A stretch of 32,441 bases of DNA, taken from positions 1 to 32,441 of the forward strand of contig JAJXUT010000023.1 in assembly GCA_021782655.1 (NCBI GenBank), in the 5' to 3' direction. Of the stretch, positions 1-7,487 are shown piece after piece. The number at the start of each line of letters is the position of its first letter. Position 1 is the stretch's first letter. Source of the stretch: Deltaproteobacteria bacterium. GTDB taxonomy: Bacteria; Desulfobacterota; Desulfobulbia; Desulfobulbales; VMSU01. Both the position numbers and the translations under genes were made by a program. Under the pieces are notes generated by a model. The model had not been told where the DNA came from and searched no databases. It was given only the letters and a program-made list of their open reading frames with translations.

Positions 1-22
1 GGCCATACCCACCGACCGTTCA

Positions 23-1579
23 TTGCCCCGGATAACCCTGCTGGTGGGGCCGACGCCCTTCACCATGCCCAGGGGCTGGGAATTCTTCCTGACCTCCCCC
101 TACGAGGGCATAACCTACATCGCCACCGTGCTCCACAACGCCGGCTACCCGGTGCGGATCGTGGACGTGCGCTATGCGGTCGATCCCCTGGCCGAGGCCT
201 ATGCCCAGATCATGGCCGGCACCGAGGTGCTGGGGGTCGCCACCTTCGAGGACAACTTCCCCTTTGTCCAAGAGCTGATCGCCAAGGTCAAGGCCGTCCA
301 ACCCGATCTGCCGGTGATCTGCGGCGGCTCGCTGATCACCTCCGTGCCCCACGTCTTCATGACCCACACCCGCGCCGACATCGGGGTGATCTCGGAGGGC
401 GAGCTGACCATCCTGGAACTGATGGACAGCTATCGCCGGGGGGCCTGGGCCAAGGAACTGCCCAAAATTAACGGCTTAATCTACCGGGATAGGCAGGGGG
501 CGATACACGCCACCCCGCCCCGCGGCCAGATGGCCACCCTCGACTTCCTGCCCCGGATGCGCCTTGACCTCTGGCCCCAGGCCCAAGACCCGCGCGGCTT
601 GCAGCCCCAGATCATCGCCTCCTACAGCCGGGGCTGCAAGATGGACTGCGGCTTCTGCTTCCGCACCACCCCCCAGGTGGCCTACAAGTCTTCCGAAAAA
701 CTGGCCACCGACCTGGCCTGGCTCAAGTCCCAGTACGGCACCGAGTTCGTCTTCTTCGTCGATCTGACCTTCAACTCCAGCAAGCAGCGATCGCTGGACA
801 TCTGCCAGGTAATCGAAGATCACCAGCTCCGCTGGACCTGCCTCACCAAGTGCGCCAACGTCGATAAGGAACAGATGGAGGCCATGCAACGGGCGGGCTG
901 CGACATCGCCCTGTTCGGGGTCGAGTCCCTGGGCGTCAAGGCCCTGCAAGGGGTAAGGAAGCCGACCACCGAGAACATCAGCGTCCGGGCCATGAACCTG
1001 AGCTTCGAGGCCGGGGTGCGCTTCGGGGCCCTGCTGATCGTCGGCCTGCCCGGCGAGGAGGAGGCCAGCTTAAACCACATGGCCGACTGGGCCGAGGAGC
1101 ACCAGCACGTCACCCGGGTGAAGTACCTCTCCTCCATGCCGGGCACCGCCGTTTACCGCCAGACCCTGGCCGACGGCCAGATCAAGAGCGAACTCGACCA
1201 CCTAAACTGGCTCTCCGTCGAGCAGGGGCTGCACGAGGACGAGTTCCTGAACCTCTCCGGCCTGCCGGAGGCCGTTATCCGCGCTGCCCATCAGCGGATG
1301 TACGACGCCTGCCAGCCCGGCCCGGTGATGGATTTCAACCATTTCCCCGCCCACTTCGCCTACTTCCATCCCAACCCGGACAGCGGCGGCCCCCGTTCCG
1401 TGGCCTACGCCGGCGAGGGCTGGCGGGCTAAGTTCAGCTCCGCCGGCCCCCACCTCATCCCCGGCAGCGAACGCTTCACCCTGGACAAGTGCGGCCCCCC
1501 CGGCGCCGCCGAACAGGGGGCAGTGCTCGTCGCCTGCAACGCCAAGCGCTTGCGGGCCGCAAGGCCAGCCACCGCCTAA
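23..1579 (+). CDS. B12-binding-type radical SAM enzyme
   Basis: This is a radical SAM protein of the class with an N-terminal cobalamin-binding-like (Rossmann) domain, roughly residues 1-140. The [4Fe-4S]-binding motif is visible as CKMDCGFC (C205, C209, C212; CX3CX2C), followed by a radical SAM barrel to about residue 390 and a poorly conserved tail of about 120 residues. The classic DxHxxG cobalamin-ligating motif is not evident, so base-off B12 binding is uncertain. Related enzymes perform methylations, cyclisations or ring contractions on sugars, peptides and tetrapyrroles; the substrate here is unknown. The first possible start is a TTG at 23, but the frame stays open to the window edge, so the true start may lie upstream. 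It is the first visible gene of a tight plus-strand operon with the ferritin-like and GyrB-methyltransferase genes. Class assignment is confident; function is not. Confidence 0.85.
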   Translation: MPRITLLVGPTPFTMPRGWEFFLTSPYEGITYIATVLHNAGYPVRIVDVRYAVDPLAEAYAQIMAGTEVLGVATFEDNFPFVQELIAKVKAVQPDLPVICGGSLITSVPHVFMTHTRADIGVISEGELTILELMDSYRRGAWAKELPKINGLIYRDRQGAIHATPPRGQMATLDFLPRMRLDLWPQAQDPRGLQPQIIASYSRGCKMDCGFCFRTTPQVAYKSSEKLATDLAWLKSQYGTEFVFFVDLTFNSSKQRSLDICQVIEDHQLRWTCLTKCANVDKEQMEAMQRAGCDIALFGVESLGVKALQGVRKPTTENISVRAMNLSFEAGVRFGALLIVGLPGEEEASLNHMADWAEEHQHVTRVKYLSSMPGTAVYRQTLADGQIKSELDHLNWLSVEQGLHEDEFLNLSGLPEAVIRAAHQRMYDACQPGPVMDFNHFPAHFAYFHPNPDSGGPRSVAYAGEGWRAKFSSAGPHLIPGSERFTLDKCGPPGAAEQGAVLVACNAKRLRAARPATA

Positions 1580-1621
1580 TTGCCAGCCCCCCTTATTCCT
1601 CACCGGTCAATCCTCAACCCC

Positions 1622-2065
1622 ATGGACGCACTTCACGGGCTTCCGACCCACGAGAAACTCAAGCAGGCCTTCCGCCTGGAGGCGGGCACGGTGCAGAGAT
1701 ACCTGTATTTCGCCCGGATCGCCGACATCGAGGGCTTCCCGGACGTGGCCCAGACCTTCCGCAATCTCGCCGAAAGCGGGATCTGCAACGCCCAGGGAAA
1801 CCTCGATTTCTTAAAAAGGGTGGGTGACCCGGACACCGACCTGCCCATCGGCGAGACCGATCTGAACCTGACCGCCGCCATCTCCGCCACCATCCTTGAA
1901 CAGACGGAGTCCTACCCGCTGATGGCCAAGGTCGCCAAGGAGGAGGGATTGCTGGATATCGCCAACTGGTTTGAGACCATGACCCGGACCAAGAAGGTCC
2001 ACGAACAGAAACTAAAAAAGGCCTTGGCCCAGTTGGCCGCCGTCCGCCAGGAAGAACCAAAATGA
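1622..2065 (+). CDS. Rubrerythrin-like ferritin-fold protein with lost iron ligands
   Basis: This 147-residue protein is a four-helix ferritin-like protein resembling the diiron domain of rubrerythrin, without a rubredoxin domain. By recalled alignment to Desulfovibrio rubrerythrin, some ligands are kept: E20, and the E93/E96 pair in EQTESYP. The second-helix ExxH site is replaced (G53 and N56), and the last-helix glutamate is a lysine (K124, in TKKVHE). A normal diiron centre therefore looks unlikely, and a structural or partner-binding role is possible. The ATG at 1622 is preferred; a TTG at 1580, just after the radical SAM stop, is the alternative, and neither has a clear ribosome site. 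Its stop overlaps the next start by 4 nt (ATGA), which suggests translational coupling to the GyrB-methyltransferase gene. The fold is fairly sure; the role is unknown. Confidence 0.75.
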   Translation: MDALHGLPTHEKLKQAFRLEAGTVQRYLYFARIADIEGFPDVAQTFRNLAESGICNAQGNLDFLKRVGDPDTDLPIGETDLNLTAAISATILEQTESYPLMAKVAKEEGLLDIANWFETMTRTKKVHEQKLKKALAQLAAVRQEEPK

Positions 2066-4077
2066 GCACCGCCTCCACCCCGCCCGCCGCCAGGGAGGAA
2101 ACGGAAGAAACCCCCTCCCCGGCCCGGCCCCGGACAGACCGCTACGACGCCAGCAGCATCACCGTGCTTTCCGGGCTCGAGGCGGTGCGCCAGAACCCCG
2201 GCATGTACATCGGCTCCACCGACCTGGCGGGACTCCACCACCTGGTTTACGAGCTGGTGGACAACGCCATCGACGAGTCCCAGGCCGGCTATTGCCAGCG
2301 GATCAGCGTCACCCTGTGGGCGGACGGCTCCTGCGCGGTGGAGGACGACGGCCGGGGCATCCCGGTTGACCTCCACCCCCTGGAAGGCCGCCCGGCCTGC
2401 GAGGTGGTGCTGACCAAACTGCACGCCGGCGGCAAGTTCAAACGCCAGTCCTATCAGTACACCGCTGGCCTCCACGGGGTGGGGCTCTCCTGCCTCAACG
2501 CCCTCTCGGAGTGGCTAGTGCTTGAGGTCTGGCGGGACGGCTTCCATTACCGGCAGCCTTACGCCGCCGGGCAGGTGGCCGGGGAGTTGGCGAAAATTGG
2601 CCCCAGCGACCGGCGCGGCACCCGGATCACCTTCCGGCCCGACCCCCGCATCTTCGGGGCCGGACTCGCCCTCTCCGCCCCCACCCTGGTCTCCCGCCTG
2701 CGAGAGTTGTCCTTTCTCAATCCCGGCCTGCATATCCGCCTGCTCGACCAAGGCAGTGGCGAGGAGCGGGAATTCCAGTACGACAGCGGCATCGCCGGCT
2801 TCCTTCGCCACTTAAACCAAGACGCCAAGGTACTCCACCCCCAGCCGCTCGCCCTCCGCCTCGCGCAGCCGGGGGTGGATATCGAGGTGGTCATGCAGTG
2901 GACGGCGGGTTATGGCGAGAACATCCTGAGCTACGTCAACAGCATCAACACCGTCCACGGCGGCACCCACCTCTCGGGCCTGAAAAACGCCCTGACCCGC
3001 ACCGTCAACCGCTACGCCTCGGAGATCGGGATTTTGAAGGCCGAAAACGGCGAGCACATCTCCACCTTCGATATCCTGGAGGGCCTGACCGCCGTGCTCT
3101 CGGTGCGGATGGAGACCCCGAGTTTCGAGGGCCAGACCAAGACCAGGGTCACCAACCCCGAGCTGAAGACGATGATCGACGAAGGGGTGAGCGGGGCGCT
3201 GCTCGCCGCCTTGCGGGCCGATTCCCGGCTCGCGGCCCAGGTGGTGGCCAGGGCGCTCGACGCCAGCCGGGCGCGGCTCGCGGCCCGGCGGGCCAGCGAA
3301 CGGATCCGCATCCAGAGCGTGGACACCAGGGTCTCCAAGGAGGTCTATCAGCGGCAGTTCGGCATCCGTTCACAGAACTGGCACCAATCGGCGGTCTGGA
3401 TCGCCAACCACGCCTTGCTGGCCGAGCATGTCCAGCACCTGCCCTCCGGCCACTACCCACGGATGCTCGACGTCTGCTGCGGTAGCGGGGTGGTGGGAGC
3501 CTCGTTCAAGGGCCGGGTGGGAACCACGTTCGGTCTGGACCTCACCCCGGAGATGATCGCCTTGGCCCGCACCCGGCTGGATCATCTGAGCCAGGGCACG
3601 GTCTATCAGCTACCCTTCCGGGATAACACCTTCGACCTGGTGGTCAACCGCGAGGTGCTGCACCTGTTGCCCAACCCCGAGCGCCCGGTCGACGAGATCT
3701 TCCGGGTGCTCAAGCCGGGCGGACTGTTTATCGTCGGCCAGATCCTGCCTTTCGGCCCCGAGGACGCCGCCTGGATGTACCGGGTCTTCAAGAAGAAGCA
3801 GCCGCTGATCTTCAACATGTTCCAGGAGGACGACTTCCGGGAGCTCCTGCTCGGCGCGGGCCTGGTCGATCTCACGATGAGCGAGTACCGGCTGTGGGAG
3901 TCCATCGATGTCTGGATCGACACCCACGAGACCACCAACCTGCACCGGCACGAGATCCGCGAGTTGTTTTACCAGGCCCCCCAAGAGGTACGGGAGGTGC
4001 ATCCCTTCGAGATTCTACCCACGGGCGAGATCCGCGACCTGTGGCGCTGGTGCGTGTTTTCGGCCCGCAAACCGTAA
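2062..4077 (+). CDS. GyrB-type GHKL ATPase/transducer fused to a SAM methyltransferase
   Basis: This is a single open frame of 671 residues. Residues about 27-418 match the 43-kDa N-terminal half of type II topoisomerase B subunits. It has the catalytic Glu (E64 in YELVDNAIDE), DDGRGIP at 95-101, the ATP lid GLHGVG (136-141) and the transducer QTK (358-360). It stops at the final transducer helix: TOPRIM and the DNA-cleavage partner regions are absent. Residues about 421-671 are a class I methyltransferase with motif I LDVCCGSG (469-476). The start overlaps the upstream stop (ATGA) and is preceded by AGGAAG. The known GyrB fragment dimerises on ATP and gates DNA; here it may act as an ATP-dependent dimer clamp presenting a methyltransferase, which is inference. 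By recalled alignment, the aminocoumarin-contact positions are kept (D95, R98, R158). I know of no described protein with this architecture. Confidence 0.93.
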   Translation: MSTASTPPAAREETEETPSPARPRTDRYDASSITVLSGLEAVRQNPGMYIGSTDLAGLHHLVYELVDNAIDESQAGYCQRISVTLWADGSCAVEDDGRGIPVDLHPLEGRPACEVVLTKLHAGGKFKRQSYQYTAGLHGVGLSCLNALSEWLVLEVWRDGFHYRQPYAAGQVAGELAKIGPSDRRGTRITFRPDPRIFGAGLALSAPTLVSRLRELSFLNPGLHIRLLDQGSGEEREFQYDSGIAGFLRHLNQDAKVLHPQPLALRLAQPGVDIEVVMQWTAGYGENILSYVNSINTVHGGTHLSGLKNALTRTVNRYASEIGILKAENGEHISTFDILEGLTAVLSVRMETPSFEGQTKTRVTNPELKTMIDEGVSGALLAALRADSRLAAQVVARALDASRARLAARRASERIRIQSVDTRVSKEVYQRQFGIRSQNWHQSAVWIANHALLAEHVQHLPSGHYPRMLDVCCGSGVVGASFKGRVGTTFGLDLTPEMIALARTRLDHLSQGTVYQLPFRDNTFDLVVNREVLHLLPNPERPVDEIFRVLKPGGLFIVGQILPFGPEDAAWMYRVFKKKQPLIFNMFQEDDFRELLLGAGLVDLTMSEYRLWESIDVWIDTHETTNLHRHEIRELFYQAPQEVREVHPFEILPTGEIRDLWRWCVFSARKP

Positions 4078-4082
4078 TCAAG

Positions 4083-5162
4083 GTGGATACCCCCGCCACC
4101 CCCCTCTTCATCATCGGCACCGAACGTTCCGGCTCCAACCTGCTGCGGCTGATCCTCAACGCCCACAGCGGCATCACGGTGCCGCATCCGCCCCATGTCC
4201 TTAAGTTTTTCGCGCCGCTCCTGCCGTTATACGGCGATCTTAAGCTCCCGGCGGCCCGGCGCCGGCTGGCCCACGATGTCCTGGGTCTGCTTGAGGCCCA
4301 CATCCACCCCTGGGAGATCACCATCGCCCCGGAAAGGCTCATGCCGACGCGCCTTAAGCCGCCAGAGGACGGGCTCGGGCCGCTCGTCCAGATGTTCTTC
4401 GCCCTCTACGACGAGTACCGGCGACAGTCCGGCAAGCGGCGCTGGGGCTGCAAGAGCACCTTTGTCATCGATTATGTCGAGGAGGTGCTGGCCGCCTGCC
4501 CCCAGGCCAAATTCATCCTCCTGGTGCGCGATCCCCGGGACGTGGCGGTCTCCTCGCGGCGTTCGATCTTCAATCCCTTCCATCCCTATTTTACCGCCCG
4601 GCTCTGGCGCCGGCAGCAGCTCACCGGGTTACGATGGCTGGATTCCGAGGCCGGCGGCCAGTTCCACCTGCTCCGCTACGAAGACCTGATCGAGCGTCCG
4701 GCGGAGACCGTGGCCAGCCTGTGCCGGTTTCTGGGCGAGGAGTTCGAACCCCAAATGCTCGAGTATCACACCACCCCCGAGGCCCGAAAGAGCCAGACCC
4801 TGTCGGCATCCTGGCGCAACCTCGGCCTGCCGATCAAACGCCACAACCGCAACACCTTCCAGACCGGTTTGACCGCAGGCGAGACCCAGCTGGTCGAGGC
4901 GGTGGGCGGCGAGCTGCTGACCCGGTTCGGCTACCCCCTTAAATGCCCGGCAGCCCCGCCCTGGCCGGCCTCAAGACCATCGGCACTTAGGGTTGCTTGG
5001 TACCACGCCCTCGATTGGGCATGGCGGCTGGCGGGGGAGTGGCGGGCATTGCTAAACGATCGCAACTATCGCCTGCATTGGCGGCGACGGCTCTTCCTCG
5101 GGCGGCTCCGACTGCGGTTAAAATGCCAGCTTGACAAGGCGGAAAGGGCCTTGACGATATGA
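4083..5162 (+). CDS. Sulfotransferase family protein (first of two)
   Basis: This 359-residue protein belongs to the P-loop-like sulfotransferase fold, which transfers sulfate from PAPS to a hydroxyl or amine. The 5'-phosphosulfate loop is GTERSGSNLL at residues 12-21, and the 3'-phosphate-binding element is VRDPRDVAVSSRR starting near 148. A basic, Trp/Arg-rich tail follows. The GTG at 4083, 5 nt after the chimera's stop, is chosen because the domain begins almost at once. A GTG at 4050, overlapping the preceding gene, is the alternative, and neither has a strong Shine-Dalgarno. The stop overlaps the start of the second sulfotransferase (ATGA). The substrate cannot be told from sequence; the setting suggests tailoring of the same molecule the methyltransferases act on. 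Confidence 0.85.
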   Translation: MDTPATPLFIIGTERSGSNLLRLILNAHSGITVPHPPHVLKFFAPLLPLYGDLKLPAARRRLAHDVLGLLEAHIHPWEITIAPERLMPTRLKPPEDGLGPLVQMFFALYDEYRRQSGKRRWGCKSTFVIDYVEEVLAACPQAKFILLVRDPRDVAVSSRRSIFNPFHPYFTARLWRRQQLTGLRWLDSEAGGQFHLLRYEDLIERPAETVASLCRFLGEEFEPQMLEYHTTPEARKSQTLSASWRNLGLPIKRHNRNTFQTGLTAGETQLVEAVGGELLTRFGYPLKCPAAPPWPASRPSALRVAWYHALDWAWRLAGEWRALLNDRNYRLHWRRRLFLGRLRLRLKCQLDKAERALTI

Positions 5163-6538
5163 GTCCGCCCGCCTGCTCTCCCGCCGACCTGCTCGCCCAG
5201 GCCCAGGCCACGAGCCGTCTGATCAACCGGGAGCGTCAACCCCAGGTGGCGGGTTTTCTGGCCCAGATTCGGGAGGTGGTGGTGATTGCCTCCAGCTCCC
5301 GGGGGGGATCAAGCATCTTCACCGAGATCCTGCGCCAATCGCCGGAGTTGATCCACTTCCGGGGCGAGATCAACCCCTTTCTGACCCTGGCGGGGTTGGC
5401 CCCCCCGGAGAACGGCAGGGAGGACGACGGCCTGGACGGCTGGGATGCCAGACCGCCAGGGCAGCAGGCAAGGCTTATGGCCCTGGAGCAGGAGCTGGCC
5501 CTGGACGCCGGGATCAACCGTCCGGCGGCGCTCGCCACCCCCGACCGGCGGCGACGATTCTTCCTCGACCTGGGTTGGAGGATCGCCATGCAGTGGCCGC
5601 AGTTGGAGATCGACCAGGACTTTCTGGCCAGCCAGGCCCAGGCCAGCTTGGACGATCTCGTCCGCGAGCACGTTTGGGAAGCGGGAGAATTCATGGATGC
5701 CCAACTGTTCCACGCCCTCTTCCTCGTCCGGATGCGAAGCCGTTATCCCCAGATCAACCCCCACTACTATGACCTGAGTCCCGACTTAATTGCCGCCCAT
5801 TTCCAAGGGGTCGAGATCCCCTGGGGGCCGCCGGCCCCGCTGCTGATCGAGGAGCCGCCCTACGTGACCATCGCCCCCCGGCATCCGGTGGAAGCGACGG
5901 CCCTCAAGCGGCAGCCGCTTATCATCAAAACCCCCAGCAACGCCTACCGGCTAGCTTTCCTCCGCGCCCTCTTTCCCCTGGCCCGCCTCCGCATCCTCCA
6001 CCTGACCCGGCATCCCGCCGACTCGATCAATGGCCTCATCGACGGCTGGCGCTATCACGGCTTCTTTTCCCACCATCTGGCCGGACAACTGGCCATCGGC
6101 GGCTACAGCGACCGTTTCCCGGACTGGGGCCGCCACTGGTGGAAGTACGACCTGCCGCCGGGCTGGCGGGCCTTAAGCTCGGCGAGGCTCGAACAGGTGT
6201 GCGGCTATCAGTGGCGCAAGGCCCATCAAAGCATCCTGGCATACCTCGCCGCCAACCCGGTGGAGACGCTTAGCGTCCGTTTCGAGGAGGTTATCGGCAC
6301 CCTGGCGGCCCGGGCCCGGGTGTTTAACCGCATCGCCGCCTGGCTGGCAATCGACCCGGAGCCGCTCTTGAGCACCGTAACCGGCGAGATGCCGCCGGTC
6401 ATGGCCACCGTCCGGCCCCGGCAGCGCCGCTGGTTCAAGAGAGAAGAGCTGCTGCGGCCGGTGCTCGCCGACCCCGCCATTGTTGACACCGCCCGGCGTC
6501 TCGGATATGACCTGGAACATGACCCCAACGGACAATAA
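5159..6538 (+). CDS. Sulfotransferase family protein (second, divergent)
   Basis: This 459-residue protein has the two hallmark regions of a PAPS-dependent sulfotransferase, widely separated. A phosphosulfate-loop-like segment, IASSSRGGSSIF, lies near residues 43-54, and a 3'-phosphate-site-like segment, HLTRHPADS, near 281-289. The spacing of about 230 residues is much larger than in the neighbouring enzyme and implies a big insertion, perhaps a substrate-recognition lid. It is longer than most bacterial sulfotransferases and shares little with its neighbour beyond these motifs, so it is not a simple tandem duplicate. Translation is probably coupled through the 4-nt overlap with the upstream gene, and its 3' end overlaps the start of the amidinotransferase-like gene. 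The acceptor is unknown. Confidence 0.75.
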   Translation: MSPPACSPADLLAQAQATSRLINRERQPQVAGFLAQIREVVVIASSSRGGSSIFTEILRQSPELIHFRGEINPFLTLAGLAPPENGREDDGLDGWDARPPGQQARLMALEQELALDAGINRPAALATPDRRRRFFLDLGWRIAMQWPQLEIDQDFLASQAQASLDDLVREHVWEAGEFMDAQLFHALFLVRMRSRYPQINPHYYDLSPDLIAAHFQGVEIPWGPPAPLLIEEPPYVTIAPRHPVEATALKRQPLIIKTPSNAYRLAFLRALFPLARLRILHLTRHPADSINGLIDGWRYHGFFSHHLAGQLAIGGYSDRFPDWGRHWWKYDLPPGWRALSSARLEQVCGYQWRKAHQSILAYLAANPVETLSVRFEEVIGTLAARARVFNRIAAWLAIDPEPLLSTVTGEMPPVMATVRPRQRRWFKREELLRPVLADPAIVDTARRLGYDLEHDPNGQ

Positions 6539-7487
6539 ACCCGCCCCCCGCCCCGAACCATCCACCCATGGCGGTCGGGGTTGGCAGCCGCGGGCTGATG
6601 GCCTGGCGCCAGAGATCGCCGAGGGCCGCATCTGGCGGAACTGCGGCAGCCGCTCCGAATGGGGAAGGCTCAAGGAGGTGGTGCTGAGCTGGCCAGGGGA
6701 AGAGATAAACTTCGGCGGGGCGGCCAACGACTTTTTGATGCTGGCCCGCCCTGATCTCGCCACCCTCCGCCGTCAGACCGAGGCCGTGGCCGAATTCTAC
6801 CGGCAGCAGGGAATAACCGTGCACCTGGCCCGGCCCTCGGCGCCGCCGCCGCCCAACTTTCTGTTCATGCGCGACCTGTTCTGGGCCACCCCCGCCGGGG
6901 TGGTGCTGGCCCGGCCCGCGGCCCGGCAGCGGGCCGGAGAGGAACGATACGCCGCCGAGGCCCTGGCCCGGCTTGGGGTGCCGATGATCCTGCATCCGCA
7001 CGGCACAGCCACCTTCGAGGGGGCCGACGCCCTGTGGCTTGACGCCCGCACCGTGCTCATGGGCACCGGGTTCAGGACCAACGCCGAGGGCGTCCGTCAG
7101 TTAAGGTGGCTCTTGGCCTGGATGGGGGTCACGGTGCGGACGCTGCCTCTGCCGCCGGGGACGCAACACCTCTTGGGGGTGCTCAACTTCGTCCGGGAGG
7201 ATCAGGCGGTGCTGCACGGCGGTCGGGCGACCGCCAGGCTGGCGAGATTGCTCTCTAAATTCGGGGTCAGGGCCATCGTCCTGCCCCCGGATGAAGAGCT
7301 TTGCCAGGGCCTGGGGATGAACTTCGTGACCCTGGCCCCGGGACGGATCGTCATGCCGGACAGATGTCCCGGCATCCGGCGGCGGCTAGAGGGCGAGGAG
7401 ATCGAGGTGGCGGTTATCGAGGTAGGCGAGTACCTGAAGGCGGCGGGCGGCTTGGCCTGCCTGACCGGCATCCTCAGCCGGGAATAA
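6519..7487 (+). CDS. Arginine deiminase / amidinotransferase-fold enzyme
   Basis: This 322-residue enzyme of the guanidino-group-modifying (GME) superfamily includes arginine deiminase, dimethylarginine hydrolase and arginine:glycine amidinotransferase. The expected catalytic positions are all visible: FMRD (D119), FEGAD (E167/D170), the His in TQHLLG (H217) and the nucleophile in GGLACLT near the C-terminus (C314). It should therefore be active on a guanidine-containing compound, either hydrolysing it or transferring an amidino group; I cannot decide which. The ATG at 6519 is chosen; an in-frame ATG at 6507 is equally possible, and both overlap the preceding gene by about 20-30 nt. Its stop lies inside the 3' end of the convergent methyltransferase. 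Being last in the operon with two sulfotransferases suggests tailoring of a guanidine-bearing product. Confidence 0.8.
   Translation: MTPTDNKPAPRPEPSTHGGRGWQPRADGLAPEIAEGRIWRNCGSRSEWGRLKEVVLSWPGEEINFGGAANDFLMLARPDLATLRRQTEAVAEFYRQQGITVHLARPSAPPPPNFLFMRDLFWATPAGVVLARPAARQRAGEERYAAEALARLGVPMILHPHGTATFEGADALWLDARTVLMGTGFRTNAEGVRQLRWLLAWMGVTVRTLPLPPGTQHLLGVLNFVREDQAVLHGGRATARLARLLSKFGVRAIVLPPDEELCQGLGMNFVTLAPGRIVMPDRCPGIRRRLEGEEIEVAVIEVGEYLKAAGGLACLTGILSRE

Noticed and set aside
476-949. Antisense open frames over the radical SAM gene
   Set aside because: These are typical high-GC shadow frames with Gly/Ala/Arg-biased composition and no recognisable protein features.
2062-3316. GyrB part as an aminocoumarin-resistance or decoy target gene
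   Set aside because: By recalled alignment, the residues contacted by these drugs (D95, R98, R158) are the sensitive-type ones. Resistance would usually need a full subunit or substitutions here. A decoy cannot be excluded but has no positive support.
3270-3330. Fusion as a sequencing or assembly frameshift between two genes
   Set aside because: The frame is open through the junction with no stop, and there is no good internal start with a ribosome site at the methyltransferase boundary. Both halves keep intact motifs in the same frame.
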